The notes under the pieces were generated by a model. That model saw only the letters and a program-made list of their open reading frames with translations. It did no database searches and was not told where the DNA came from. Positions 7,269 through 15,340 of a stretch of 40,366 bases of DNA are shown here, in pieces. Location of the stretch: contig WGNX01000015.1 of NCBI GenBank assembly GCA_016124335.1, positions 1 through 40,366 of the forward strand, given 5' to 3'. The position numbers and the translations under genes were made by a program. The stretch's first letter is position 1, and each line of letters opens with the position of its first letter. Origin of the DNA: Alphaproteobacteria bacterium (GTDB lineage: Bacteria; Pseudomonadota; Alphaproteobacteria; CACIAM-22H2).

Positions 7269-8896
7269 GCGCGCGCCCACATCGCACGGTAGAGCCGTTC
7301 ATAGGCGCGCGCCTGCCCTTCGAGATCGCACAGCGAGGAACCGGCGATCGCTGACTGTTGTACGGCGCGATCCTGATTTGGCGATTCCGCCGCCAGACGC
7401 GCGGCGATCCGCGCGAAACCCTCGATGTCGTCCGCGCACCATTCCTCGCGCCGGGCACGCGCGAGGATGGCGGCCGTCCAGCGCTGCGGCACCGTGCGCC
7501 CGCGGAGCGTGACGACCGGGACGCCCATCCACAGCGCCTCGAATGTCGTCGTGGATCCGGTGAACGGGAACGTGTCGAGCGCCACGTCGATGCGGTTGTA
7601 GAACGCAAGATGGCCGTCGCGCGAGCGGCCGCCGGTATCGAACGAGATGCGCGCCGGGTCGACGCCGCGCGCGGCAAAGCGTTCGCAGACGCCCGCGCGG
7701 ACGGCCGGTTCCTCGTAGGCGCGCATGAACTTGAGGGCGAGGCGTGCCTGCGGGACCGCCTTCAGCGCCGCCGCCCACATCGCATAGGTCGTGGCCGACA
7801 TCTTCGCGGGATTGTTGGCCGAACCGAAGGTCACGAAGCCGTTCGTGCGGCACGGTGCCGGGCCGACGGCGGGTGCGTTCTCGAATGGCGGGTGGACATA
7901 GACATGGCGCGTCTTGAGCGGGCGTTCGACGAAAAGGTCGGCGCGGCCCGCACACATCGTCGGATCGAGCACGATGGCGTCGATCGCCTCGCTGCCTTGC
8001 GTGCAGATGTCGTAGACCGCGAGTTGCACGGGTGCGGGCCGCCGCAGCAGGATGCCCGCCCGGTTGCGGTCGAAATGGCCGGCGACGAGGACCAGCACGT
8101 CGATCCCGTCGGCGGCGATGCGCCGCGCGGCTGCATCGTCGTCAAGGCCCAGCGTCGACGTCCATCGGTCCGACAGGCCCCGGAACAGTTCGGTGAATTC
8201 GTCCGGGCGCTCGATCTCGGCATAGACATGCGCCTCGTAGCGTGCTCGGTCGCGGTGGAGGAAAATGCCCAGCATGTTGCGCGCGACGGAATGGCTGCGC
8301 AGGTCGGAAGTGACGTAGCCGATGCGCAGCTTGCGCGCGCGATCGCGATCGCGCGGCGCCGGACGCGACACGCCGGGCGGCGTGTACTCGGCCGCAAAGC
8401 GCATGTTTTCGGCAAGGATGCGCTGCGGCGGCACGTCGTCCATGTAGTTGAGCGTGTTCAGATAGGCCCGCCAGCAATGCACGCGCAGCGCGCCCCCGGA
8501 AAGTTCGACGGCCGTCGCGAACGCCGCGTGCGCGGCCCCATGACGACCCTGCGAGAGAAGCGCCTTGCCCAGCTCGTGGCGCGGGACCGGATCGGCCGGT
8601 GCGCGCGCGATGACCTTGCGCCACAACGCCTCGGCCGCGACCGGCCGACCGGCCGCATCGAAGGCGCGCGCAAGATTCGTCTCGACGAGCGCATTGCCGG
8701 GCAGGATCGCCAGCGCCTTCTCGAACAGCACGATCGCCGCATCGACATCGTTCGACATGAAACGCGCCACGCCCAGGTCCACGAGCGTGGCGGCATGGTC
8801 CGGTTCGGCGGCGAGCTGCGCCTCGAAATGGGCGATGGCGCGGGGAATGTCGCCGGCCGCGAAGGCTGCCGCCCCCGCGTCATATTCGCCGCTCAT
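7256..8896 (-). CDS. TPR-GT41 protein glycosyltransferase B, divergent catalytic domain
   Basis: A 546-residue protein with three to four TPR units (about residues 1-140) and a GT41 domain from about residue 188. The His of SHS (H202), the lysine in GSANNPAKM (about K365) and the loop ALDTFPFTGSTTT are kept. Two usually strong motifs are changed: DLAGHT reads LVAGHF, and the WLGYPxTTG segment is replaced by AVYDICTQGSE. It may therefore use another donor or acceptor, or be a non-catalytic partner. It sits between two other GT41 genes; its ATG overlaps the upstream stop (ATGA at 8893-8896), which implies translational coupling. The long open frame continuing upstream to about 11173 is antisense or shadow sequence and was not used. 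Confidence 0.8.
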   Translation of the reverse strand: MSGEYDAGAAAFAAGDIPRAIAHFEAQLAAEPDHAATLVDLGVARFMSNDVDAAIVLFEKALAILPGNALVETNLARAFDAAGRPVAAEALWRKVIARAPADPVPRHELGKALLSQGRHGAAHAAFATAVELSGGALRVHCWRAYLNTLNYMDDVPPQRILAENMRFAAEYTPPGVSRPAPRDRDRARKLRIGYVTSDLRSHSVARNMLGIFLHRDRARYEAHVYAEIERPDEFTELFRGLSDRWTSTLGLDDDAAARRIAADGIDVLVLVAGHFDRNRAGILLRRPAPVQLAVYDICTQGSEAIDAIVLDPTMCAGRADLFVERPLKTRHVYVHPPFENAPAVGPAPCRTNGFVTFGSANNPAKMSATTYAMWAAALKAVPQARLALKFMRAYEEPAVRAGVCERFAARGVDPARISFDTGGRSRDGHLAFYNRIDVALDTFPFTGSTTTFEALWMGVPVVTLRGRTVPQRWTAAILARARREEWCADDIEGFARIAARLAAESPNQDRAVQQSAIAGSSLCDLEGQARAYERLYRAMWARACRA

Positions 8897-11016
8897 GCCG
8901 CGCCCCCAGCAACGCGCGCGAGAAACGCACCCAGTGCGGCCGTCGTCGTCCGGTCGTTCCACAGCCGTGCACGCCGTTCCGCCGTTTGCGCGCGATAGGC
9001 CGCCAGCGCCGCACGGTCGTTGCCCCAACGCACGGCGCGCGCGACATAGTCGTCGGCGTCGCGCGCGATGCCTTCTTCGAGCCCCGCCTTGGTCAGGATC
9101 GCGAAACTGTGGCGGCCGCGCATCTGGTCGCCCGGCCAAGTCAGCGCCGGCAGGCCCTGCGCCAGCGCCTCGAGCGTCGTGTTGCCGCCCGACCAGCGCA
9201 TCGAGTCGAGGAACAGGTCGCATGCCGCGTTGAGCGCCGCGTAGCGCGAGCCGTCCTGCTGGGGCAGCATGACGACATGGCGCGCCGGATCGAGCCCGCG
9301 CGCGGCGAAGGCCGCCGACACGCGCTTGTGGAACGCCGCCGTCAGGTCGCGCGCCGTGGGATGGCCGAGGAAGACGAACTGCGAGTCCGGCACGCTTGCG
9401 GCGATCCGCGCGAGCACGTCGTCGTCCTGCGGCAGATACTTGAAGATCGACTGGCAGCAGAGGTAACGCATTGCGGAAGGACGCAGCCCGAAGTCGGCGG
9501 CATCCATCTTCGCGGGCGCGACGGCAGGCGGCGCATAGTCGATCGACAGGCCCGGCAGGCGATGGACGCGCTCGGTGTAGCGCTCCGCCTCGCCCGGCGG
9601 CTCCATCAGGTCGCTGGTCAGGAACCAGTCGAGCGTGGGCAGGCCGGTCGTCTCCGGATGGCCCCACGAAACGCACTGCACCGGAGCCAGGCGCAAAGCG
9701 GCAAGCTTGTGCGCGAGCGGGTCCATGCCGATCTCGGGATAGATCAGCACGTGTGGCGCGTCGGCAGCGATCGCGGCGGCCATCGCCGCGTAGCCCGGTC
9801 TGCCTTCGACGAAACGCGCGCATGCGCGCCTTGCCGCGTCCGTCTCCTCGTCGGCCCGGCCGCCCGTCCAATAGCCGATCACATCGAAGCGTGCCGGATC
9901 GAGATTCTCGATCCAGCCGCGAAAAAGCTTCCAGATCGAATGGCGGCGGAAATAGGCCGTGACGAAGCCGACGCGGATTTTCCCGCCGCGTGCAGCGGGC
10001 GGCGTCGCGCATGCCGCCCATTGCGGATGGGCCCTGGCCATCGCCGCGCATACGAATGCGCCGTATTTCGCCTGCGGGCCGGTGTCGGTCTTCGCCTGAT
10101 AGGGAAGGAAGAAGGGCTGCTGCTGGCCGACGGCTGCGGCAACCGCGTCGGCAACGCCGGGGGCCGAAAGGTCGAGGGCTGCGATCGTGCGATCGAGAGC
10201 GGCGAGATAGCGCGCGCGCGCGGTTTCGATCTGCCCGGCCTCGGTGTAGAGGATCGGCAGTTCGGCAAAGCAGGCGCCAAGCCGCGCACCGACATTGCCG
10301 GAATCGATTTCGATGGCGCGCGCGAATTCGGCTTTCGCTTCCTCGCGTGCATCGCGGTCTTGCAGCAGCGAGCCGAGATTGGCGTGCGCCTGTGCCATGT
10401 CGGGCGCAAGTTCGATCGCCTTGCGCAGCGCCGGTTCGGCTTCGTCGAGCGAGCCGCGCTCGTGCAGGGCGGCGCCCAGGTTGTTCCAGAGATCGGCGGC
10501 ATCCGGCCGGATCGCGACACCGCGCCGATAGCTGCCGATCGCGTCGTCGAGCGCGCGCCGGCGATGTTGCGCGCGCGCAAGCAGCGCCCATGCACGCGCG
10601 TCGTCGGGCCGCCTGGCCAGTGCGCGCACGTAGCAGGCTTCGCCCGCTGCGGCATCGCCTGCCTGTTCGCGCGCAACGCCTTCTTCGACAAGTGCTTCGA
10701 CAAGCGCGCCGTCCAGCGCGAACGCGCGCGCATATGCTTCGGCCGCGTCCTGCCAGCGTGAAAGCAACGCGAGCGCATGGCCCATATTTGCAAAGCCGGT
10801 GGCCGAGCGCGGATCGAGCGCCACGGATTCGCGCAGGATATCCACGGCCGATTCGGCGCGGCCGAGCGCCAGAAGTGCGCCGCCCAATGCATGGTAAAGC
10901 GCCGGAACCTTGATTCCGCCCGCGACGAGTTTCTGGTATTCGAATACCGCTTCTTCGAGACGCCCTGCCTGATGATGTGCAACGGCCGTCGAAAGAATCG
11001 CCGAAACCCCTTCCAT
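8893..11016 (-). CDS. TPR-GT41 protein glycosyltransferase C
   Basis: A 707-residue protein and the first gene of the three-gene GT41 operon. TPR units fill residues 1-300, and the catalytic domain starts near residue 345. Its motifs belong to a different subgroup from paralogues A, D and E: RRHSIWK (H359), LIYPEIGMDP in place of LVDLAGHT, SWGHPETTGLP, SIFKYLPQDD with the conserved lysine (about K526), and a DSMRWSGGNTT loop. This subgroup, seen in many bacterial TPR transferases, is predicted to glycosylate proteins. The ATG at 11014-11016 has only a weak purine-rich leader. It is divergent from the flagellin gene across 240 bases, supporting flagellin as a likely target. Confidence 0.85.
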   Translation of the reverse strand: MEGVSAILSTAVAHHQAGRLEEAVFEYQKLVAGGIKVPALYHALGGALLALGRAESAVDILRESVALDPRSATGFANMGHALALLSRWQDAAEAYARAFALDGALVEALVEEGVAREQAGDAAAGEACYVRALARRPDDARAWALLARAQHRRRALDDAIGSYRRGVAIRPDAADLWNNLGAALHERGSLDEAEPALRKAIELAPDMAQAHANLGSLLQDRDAREEAKAEFARAIEIDSGNVGARLGACFAELPILYTEAGQIETARARYLAALDRTIAALDLSAPGVADAVAAAVGQQQPFFLPYQAKTDTGPQAKYGAFVCAAMARAHPQWAACATPPAARGGKIRVGFVTAYFRRHSIWKLFRGWIENLDPARFDVIGYWTGGRADEETDAARRACARFVEGRPGYAAMAAAIAADAPHVLIYPEIGMDPLAHKLAALRLAPVQCVSWGHPETTGLPTLDWFLTSDLMEPPGEAERYTERVHRLPGLSIDYAPPAVAPAKMDAADFGLRPSAMRYLCCQSIFKYLPQDDDVLARIAASVPDSQFVFLGHPTARDLTAAFHKRVSAAFAARGLDPARHVVMLPQQDGSRYAALNAACDLFLDSMRWSGGNTTLEALAQGLPALTWPGDQMRGRHSFAILTKAGLEEGIARDADDYVARAVRWGNDRAALAAYRAQTAERRARLWNDRTTTAALGAFLARVAGGAA

Positions 11017-11256
11017 TGCCGCAGCATAGACGAGATACGCGGGCCTCGCACGTGACGTCCCGGGGCGAGCGCAGATAACGGCAATCCAGACCGCCAGAAA
11101 TTATACTTCGCCAATTATCATAAATTTTATGTTTTTTTCTCGCACCGAGACTGCACTTGTAGTAACGTAACAAATGCGGGCGAGGTCTTGGGACGAGGCT
11201 CGCCAGCGGGTCCGGCAGAAAGTTGGATCTGGCCTTAGAAGAGGAAGGAATTTCGG
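11017..11256. promoter_or_regulatory. Divergent intergenic region between GT41 operon and flagellin gene
   Basis: This 240-base region must hold both promoters. On the minus strand a TATAAT hexamer lies at 11100-11105, 84 bases before the GT41 C start, without a clear -35. An AT-rich core contains the palindrome CATAAA-T-TTTATG (11119-11131). On the plus strand a strong GGAAGGA Shine-Dalgarno precedes the flagellin ATG. I looked for a sigma-54 element (TGGC-N7-TTGC) and a sigma-28 element and found neither in good form; GCAGATAA at 11071 resembles only the -10 half of sigma-28. Confidence 0.4.
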
Positions 11257-12075
11257 ATGTCGAATTCGATCAATACAAACGTCGGCGCGATGGTGGCTCT
11301 TTCGTCGCTGCGCACGACCCAGGCCGCCCTCAATACCGCGTCCAAGCAGGTCCAGACCGGCTATCGCGTCGCCGACGCGGCGGATGATGCCTCGACCTTC
11401 TCGGTCGCGCAGGGCATCCGCGGCAATCTTCAGGCTTTCCAGGCCGTCCAGGGCTCGCTCGCCAACGGCGTGGGCCTCGGCTCGGTCACGCAGGCGGCGC
11501 TCACCAACATCTCGAACCTGATCGGCAACCTGCAGGCCAAGATCACGCAGCTCGCCGACGGCTCGATCAGCGCCAACCAGCGCACGATCTACACCGCCGA
11601 CTTCAACGCGATGACCTCGCAGATCTCCAACTTCATCAGTCAGGCGAGCTACAACGGCACGAACCTGCTCTCGGCTGCCTCGGCCGCCAAGACGTTCCTT
11701 GCCGATACAAACGCCGTCACGCTGACGATGAACTCGCAATCCTCGGTCAACGCCGCGTTCACGACGTTCAACACGTCGTCGGTCGCGTCGGCCTCGCAGG
11801 CGACGCTGGCACTGACCTCGCTCAACACCTTTTCGCAGTCGGTTGCGGCTTCGCTGGGTGCCAACGCGGCGGAAACCCGCTCGCTGCAACTCCAGTCGAA
11901 CTTCGTCAACTCGATCGTCGACGCGACGACGACCGGCCTCGGCGCCATCGTCGACGCCGACATCGGCAAGGCTTCGGCCTCGGTGCAGGCGCTGCAGGTC
12001 CGCCAGCAGCTCGGCATCCAGTCGCTGTCGATCGCCAACCAGCAGCCTTCTGTCCTGCTCGGCCTCTTCCGCTAA
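11257..12075 (+). CDS. Flagellin (short form, no hypervariable domain)
   Basis: A 272-residue filament protein. The N-terminal D0/D1 region starts MSNSINTNVGAMVALSSL and includes LNTASKQVQTGYRVADAADDAS, the alphaproteobacterial form of the flagellin signature. The C-terminal D1/D0 part ends with QALQVRQQLGIQSLSIAN. The centre is a short Ser/Thr/Ala-rich stretch (about residues 140-190), so D2/D3 are essentially absent. The many exposed Ser and Thr residues are candidate O-glycosylation sites for the neighbouring TPR-GT41 enzymes. ATG at 11257 follows GGAAGGA. It is the only flagellin in the window and is followed by a strong hairpin and flaF. The call is secure; which filament it builds is not known. 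Confidence 0.95.
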   Translation: MSNSINTNVGAMVALSSLRTTQAALNTASKQVQTGYRVADAADDASTFSVAQGIRGNLQAFQAVQGSLANGVGLGSVTQAALTNISNLIGNLQAKITQLADGSISANQRTIYTADFNAMTSQISNFISQASYNGTNLLSAASAAKTFLADTNAVTLTMNSQSSVNAAFTTFNTSSVASASQATLALTSLNTFSQSVAASLGANAAETRSLQLQSNFVNSIVDATTTGLGAIVDADIGKASASVQALQVRQQLGIQSLSIANQQPSVLLGLFR

Positions 12076-12103
12076 AAGCCGTCACCGACAGTCACTCCAG
12101 TAT

Positions 12104-12132
12104 GCGAGGGCGGCCGGGTGGGCCGCCCTCGC
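12104..12132 (+). terminator. Strong hairpin after the flagellin gene
   Basis: A perfect 12-base-pair stem (GCGAGGGCGGCC at 12104-12115 with its complement at 12121-12132) encloses a GGGTG loop, 29 bases after the flagellin stop. It is followed only by GTTTG, so it is a weak intrinsic terminator by T-tract but may also protect the mRNA 3' end. Confidence 0.6.
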
Positions 12133-12167
12133 AGCGTTTGTAGGGTTACCCAATTTTTGCTTTGCTT

Positions 12168-12196
12168 TTGCGCGCACAGCGCGACTCGGCTATTAA
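12168..12196 (+). promoter_or_regulatory. Putative sigma-70 promoter of flaF
   Basis: TTGCGC (12168-12173) and TATTAA (12191-12196) are separated by exactly 17 bases and lie about 50 bases before the flaF start, just after the flagellin hairpin. No sigma-54 element is visible here. This would let flaF be made independently of the flagellin message. Confidence 0.4.
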
Positions 12197-12247
12197 TAAC
12201 AACCGTGAAACGGGTCACAGGCCGCGTTCCCGGCCCCAGGAGGAATC

Positions 12248-12622
12248 GTGCAAAACCCGAACCCATCGGCGCCCGGCGCCACCGAGTCCGACCGCGAGCG
12301 GGAATATCGCCTCCTGTCCCTGGTCACGAAAAAGCTGACCGACGCGAAGGCGGTCATCACCCAGCTCGATCCGCAATCGGTCGGTCAGGTGTGCGACGCC
12401 ATCTTCCACAACCGCGATGTCTGGAACGCGTTCGTGACGGACGTGTCGGACGAGCACAACAAGCTTCCCAAGGAGCTGAAGGTGCTGCTCATCAATCTCG
12501 CGGCCTACGTCAACAAGAACTCCGACATGATCGTGAACAGCCATCCGGACGGCGATATGGACATGCTGATCGCGATCAATCGCCACGTCATGGACGGCCT
12601 GCGCGGCGCGAGCGGCGGCTGA
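12248..12622 (+). CDS. flaF: FlaF-family flagellin-synthesis regulator, copy 1 (divergent)
   Basis: A 124-residue FlaF-family protein. The family pattern is visible: REREYRLLSLVTKKLTDA, a central H/WNxxxWNAFVTDV segment (HNRDVWNAFVTDV), NKLPKELKVLLINLAAYV, and MLIAINRHVMDGL near the end, matching the NRTIMEGL motif of FlaF. In Caulobacter FlaF is needed for flagellin production and acts with FlbT on flagellin mRNA. The start is GTG (12248), preceded by an ideal AGGAGG at 12238-12243; no ATG competes. It lies directly behind the flagellin gene. It is clearly more divergent than the second FlaF at 23567-24013, lacking the usual N-terminal YxRxQ segment. The family call is fairly safe; exact function may differ. 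Confidence 0.75.
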   Translation: MQNPNPSAPGATESDREREYRLLSLVTKKLTDAKAVITQLDPQSVGQVCDAIFHNRDVWNAFVTDVSDEHNKLPKELKVLLINLAAYVNKNSDMIVNSHPDGDMDMLIAINRHVMDGLRGASGG

Positions 12623-12661
12623 TCTTGCAAGCGGGCGCCCGCGCCCGGACGACGCCTGCCG

Positions 12662-12707
12662 ACCGGCGCGCCCCCATCCGGATTGAATATCCGGGGGGCG
12701 CGCCGGT
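12662..12707 (+). terminator. Large inverted repeat between flaF and the TPR-methyltransferase gene
   Basis: Arms ACCGGCGCGCCCCC (12662-12675) and its exact complement (12694-12707) form a 14-base-pair stem, with an inner CGGAT pairing above a three-base bulge. There is no clear T-tract, so it may be a processing or stability hairpin or a weak terminator. It ends 33 bases before the next start codon. Confidence 0.5.
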
Positions 12708-12740
12708 TGCATTTCGGGCCTCGCATTCGCGCATCACGGC

Positions 12741-14066
12741 ATGAGCCAACGCCGCCCCCCCGCCGACAAGGCCGACAAGCTCGTCGCCGCCGGCTACGAA
12801 CGCCATCAGGCCGGCGACATCGCCGGTGCGTCGGAATTCTACGCGCGCGCGCTGCGCATGCGGCCCAACCATGCCGATGCGCTGCATCTGTCGGGGTTGA
12901 CCGAACGCGCCCAAGGCCGCCACGACGAAGCATTCGCGCGCATCGAGCGTGCCTGCCGCCTGGCCCCCGGCAATGCCCCGTTCGAAGCCAATCGGGCCGC
13001 TGCCCTCGTCACGCTGGGCCGGCCTGCCGAGGCGCTTGCGGCAGCCGACGCGGCCGTGACGTTCGACGCGCGTTTCGCGCCCGGCCACGCCAATCGGGCG
13101 GCCGCGTTGAGCGCCCTCGGCCGCGAGGACGAGGCCGCGCAGGAATATCAACGCGCGCTGGCGCTGGACCCGACCGGGCTCGACGCGTTGAACAATCTGG
13201 CCAATCTCGAACAGCGACGCGGCAATCTCGACGCGGCGTGCACGCTCTACGAGCGCGCACTTGCGCTTGCACCGCATCACCCGCACATCCACTCCAACTA
13301 CGGCACCGCGATCTATGCGCTCCATTTTTCCGGTCGCGGCGAGGAAGCCGCCCGCAGGGCGCAGAACTGGCTGGAACGGTTCCCGGATAGCCCGACCGCC
13401 CGACATTGGGCGGCAGCACTGGCCGGTGCCGAAGCGCCGCCGCGTGCCGAGGACGGATACGTGCGCGGCGCATTCGACCTTTTCGCCGCGACATTCGACA
13501 GTACCCTGGCTTCGGTCGGCTACCGGACACCCGATGCGATCAAGCGCCTGCTGGAAGAAAATATCGGCGAGGTATCGCCGCGCTTCGACATTCTCGATGC
13601 GGGGTGCGGCACCGGGCTTGCGGGCATCGTCCTTCGCGGCTGGGCCAAACGGCTCGAGGGCGTCGACATATCGACGGGCATGCTCGAACACGCGCGCGCG
13701 CGCGGCATCTACGACGATCTGCGCGCGAGCGAGCTGGTCGCCGACCTTCTCGCGCATCGCGACTCCTACGACTTGATCGTCGCAGCCGACGTGTTCTGCT
13801 ATTTCGGCGTTCTCGACGAATTGCTTGCCGCCACCCATGCCGGCCTGCGTCCGGGCGGCCGCGTGGCTTTTTCGACCGAGACGATGCTGGATGACGAAAC
13901 CGGCGATTGGAAAGTTCGCCCGTCCGGGCGATATGCGCACGCGCGACGCTACGTCGAACAGGCCGTGGCAAAGGCCGGATTTACGCCGATCGAATGGTCG
14001 GTCGAATCGCCGCGGGCTGAAGACGGCAAGCCGATACCGGGCCTTCTGGTGATGGCCGTGAAATAG
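12741..14066 (+). CDS. TPR-fused SAM-dependent methyltransferase
   Basis: A 441-residue protein with about six TPR units at residues 10-230 followed by a class I methyltransferase. The SAM loop is DILDAGCGTG (283-292), then LEGVDISTGML, and a DLIVAADVFCYFG strand. The TPR layout copies that of the adjacent GT41 enzymes, suggesting it docks on the same protein substrate. Inferred roles are methylation of flagellin lysines or of the flagellin-bound sugar; the sequence does not distinguish these. ATG at 12741 has no strong Shine-Dalgarno, and a large hairpin lies just upstream. It faces a convergent gene only ten bases away. Confidence 0.8.
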   Translation: MSQRRPPADKADKLVAAGYERHQAGDIAGASEFYARALRMRPNHADALHLSGLTERAQGRHDEAFARIERACRLAPGNAPFEANRAAALVTLGRPAEALAAADAAVTFDARFAPGHANRAAALSALGREDEAAQEYQRALALDPTGLDALNNLANLEQRRGNLDAACTLYERALALAPHHPHIHSNYGTAIYALHFSGRGEEAARRAQNWLERFPDSPTARHWAAALAGAEAPPRAEDGYVRGAFDLFAATFDSTLASVGYRTPDAIKRLLEENIGEVSPRFDILDAGCGTGLAGIVLRGWAKRLEGVDISTGMLEHARARGIYDDLRASELVADLLAHRDSYDLIVAADVFCYFGVLDELLAATHAGLRPGGRVAFSTETMLDDETGDWKVRPSGRYAHARRYVEQAVAKAGFTPIEWSVESPRAEDGKPIPGLLVMAVK

Positions 14067-14075
14067 GCGATCGCG

Positions 14076-14312
14076 TCAGCCGAAATCGCCGGCATCGATC
14101 CTTGCGCCCATCTCCGCCACGAGGTGCTTGACGGCCTCGCGGCCGTAGACCTCGACCAACATCTGCACGACGACGGTGAAGGAAGCGACGGTCAACGAGT
14201 CGCGGTGAAGGCCCTGGCGCATGCCCTCTTCCATCGCATCGGCGACGACGCGCATCGCGGCCAGTCGTTCCTGGTCGGTGCTGGCAATATTGAATGTGCT
14301 GTCGTTCGACAT
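14076..14312 (-). CDS. Small protein of unknown function
   Basis: A 78-residue acidic helical protein starting MSNDSTFNIAS, with a conserved-looking Gln/Glu-rich helix and VVVQMLVEVYGREAVKHLV. No family is recognised, and there is no signal peptide or membrane helix. The ATG at 14310-14312 has GGAG nine bases upstream; the frame is open to 14384, but that extension would place a GC-rich palindrome in coding sequence. It follows DUF1217 on the same strand with an 87-base gap. The context suggests a minor flagellar or regulatory role, but this is only inference. Confidence 0.5.
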   Translation of the reverse strand: MSNDSTFNIASTDQERLAAMRVVADAMEEGMRQGLHRDSLTVASFTVVVQMLVEVYGREAVKHLVAEMGARIDAGDFG

Positions 14313-14345
14313 TGGCCCGGTCTCCGGATTACGCACGAAATTGTA

Positions 14346-14399
14346 GGTCGCGCGAATCGCGCGACCATCCGCGCACTCTAACACGATGGGTTCGCGAAC
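14346..14399. repeat. Two perfect palindromes upstream of the small unknown gene
   Basis: Arms GGTCGCGCGA and TCGCGCGACC flank a single A (14346-14366). A second palindrome, GTTCGCGAAC, lies at 14390-14399, adjoining the DUF1217 stop codon. Either could be an operator or an RNA hairpin separating DUF1217 from the small gene. No T-tract follows on either strand. Confidence 0.55.
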
Positions 14400-15215
14400 T
14401 TAAAAGCGCCGTTGCCCGATACCCTGCAGAAGATCCAGCACGCCGCTCATGTCGCTGCCACCATCCCCGACGAGTTGGAGGAGCCCGGAATACAGACCTG
14501 CACCGGTGCCATTTGACTCAGCCGTCTGCTGATCGCGCTGGGTCAGGTAGCGCTGGATGAAGGATTCGACAAATTTCTTGTCCTTGAATTTCGACAGGTC
14601 GACCTTGCTCTGAAGATACGCCGCCTGCGACTCGACGCTCTGGATTGCCAGTTCCTTGGGAATGCCGAGCGTGGTCGTAATGACCTCGCGCAGCACCTTG
14701 TCGCCAAGGACCGAATACGGGCTGTTGATCTTCGCCGCGTTCTCCTTGAAGTACATTGCTTCGCGCAGGCCCGGGCTTGCGTCGCCCTGCGCCTTCTCGA
14801 ACTCGTTCTTGATGAAGCGTGCGGTAAGGCCTTCCATCACGCCCGGCAATTTGAGGCCGTCGACGCCGAAATCCTTCAGGCGCATCGTGCTCGCGATATC
14901 GCGATAACGCGGATCGTTCATCCGATTGGCGAGCGAATTCTGATCGGACAGATCCGACAGCAGGACCTTCTTGAGCAGGCCCTTCTTGTCGACTTCGCTT
15001 TCCAGCGCGAACGCGGAAAGCGCGAATTCCATGAATCGCCGGTTGTTCAGCAGATCATCGACAGACTTCGCCTTCGCGACGACGTCTTGCGCGTATTTGA
15101 TCTTCTGCTGGACGCTCGCCTGCTTCGACCATTTCTCTTGCGCGGCGTCGCCCGACTTCTCGAGCTGCTTCCACGCAACGACGGCCGGCAGACCGCTCGC
15201 TATCGATCCCGCCAT
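14400..15215 (-). CDS. DUF1217 flagellar-associated protein
   Basis: A 271-residue protein of the DUF1217 family, which in alphaproteobacteria is encoded within flagellar clusters. The family pattern is visible in repeated segments such as DDLLNNRRFMEFALSAFAL, SLANRMNDPRYRDIAS and the C-terminal DKKFVESFIQRYL. It is mostly helical and hydrophilic, with no signal peptide or membrane segment. Its biochemical role is not established. ATG at 15213-15215 is preceded by GGAGGG. It lies 125 bases behind flbT on the same strand; that gap contains a long inverted repeat and an AT-rich tract. Confidence 0.8.
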   Translation of the reverse strand: MAGSIASGLPAVVAWKQLEKSGDAAQEKWSKQASVQQKIKYAQDVVAKAKSVDDLLNNRRFMEFALSAFALESEVDKKGLLKKVLLSDLSDQNSLANRMNDPRYRDIASTMRLKDFGVDGLKLPGVMEGLTARFIKNEFEKAQGDASPGLREAMYFKENAAKINSPYSVLGDKVLREVITTTLGIPKELAIQSVESQAAYLQSKVDLSKFKDKKFVESFIQRYLTQRDQQTAESNGTGAGLYSGLLQLVGDGGSDMSGVLDLLQGIGQRRF

Positions 15216-15249
15216 GGCACCCTCCTTCGCGCCGTTCTCGGCGCATCAA

Positions 15250-15276
15250 CCGTTACAGCATTGCACATTGTAACGG
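15250..15276 (-). repeat. Inverted repeat in the flbT-DUF1217 gap
   Basis: CCGTTACA (15250-15257) and TGTAACGG (15269-15276) are perfect 8-base arms around an 11-base spacer, 35 bases before the DUF1217 start. Next to it, 15291-15315 is an AT-only-rich tract in otherwise GC-rich DNA. It may be an operator dyad with half-sites about two helical turns apart. Confidence 0.5.
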
Positions 15277-15340
15277 CGGGGGCAAGTTCACTATAAAATT
15301 AATAAATTTTTATCTAAATGCCGCAGACCTAGAGGCCAAA

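Noticed and set aside
11071..11078. GCAGATAA upstream of flagellin as the -10 of a sigma-28 promoter.
   Set aside because: No TAAA-like -35 lies at the right distance upstream.
8897..11173. Upstream extension of the GT41 B frame to about 11173.
   Set aside because: The extension overlaps GT41 C in another frame and is Arg-rich nonsense; ATG at 8896 is coupled to the upstream stop.
11101..11889. A 262-codon minus-strand frame over the flagellin gene.
   Set aside because: Arg/Asp-rich antisense shadow of flagellin; no start context or family.
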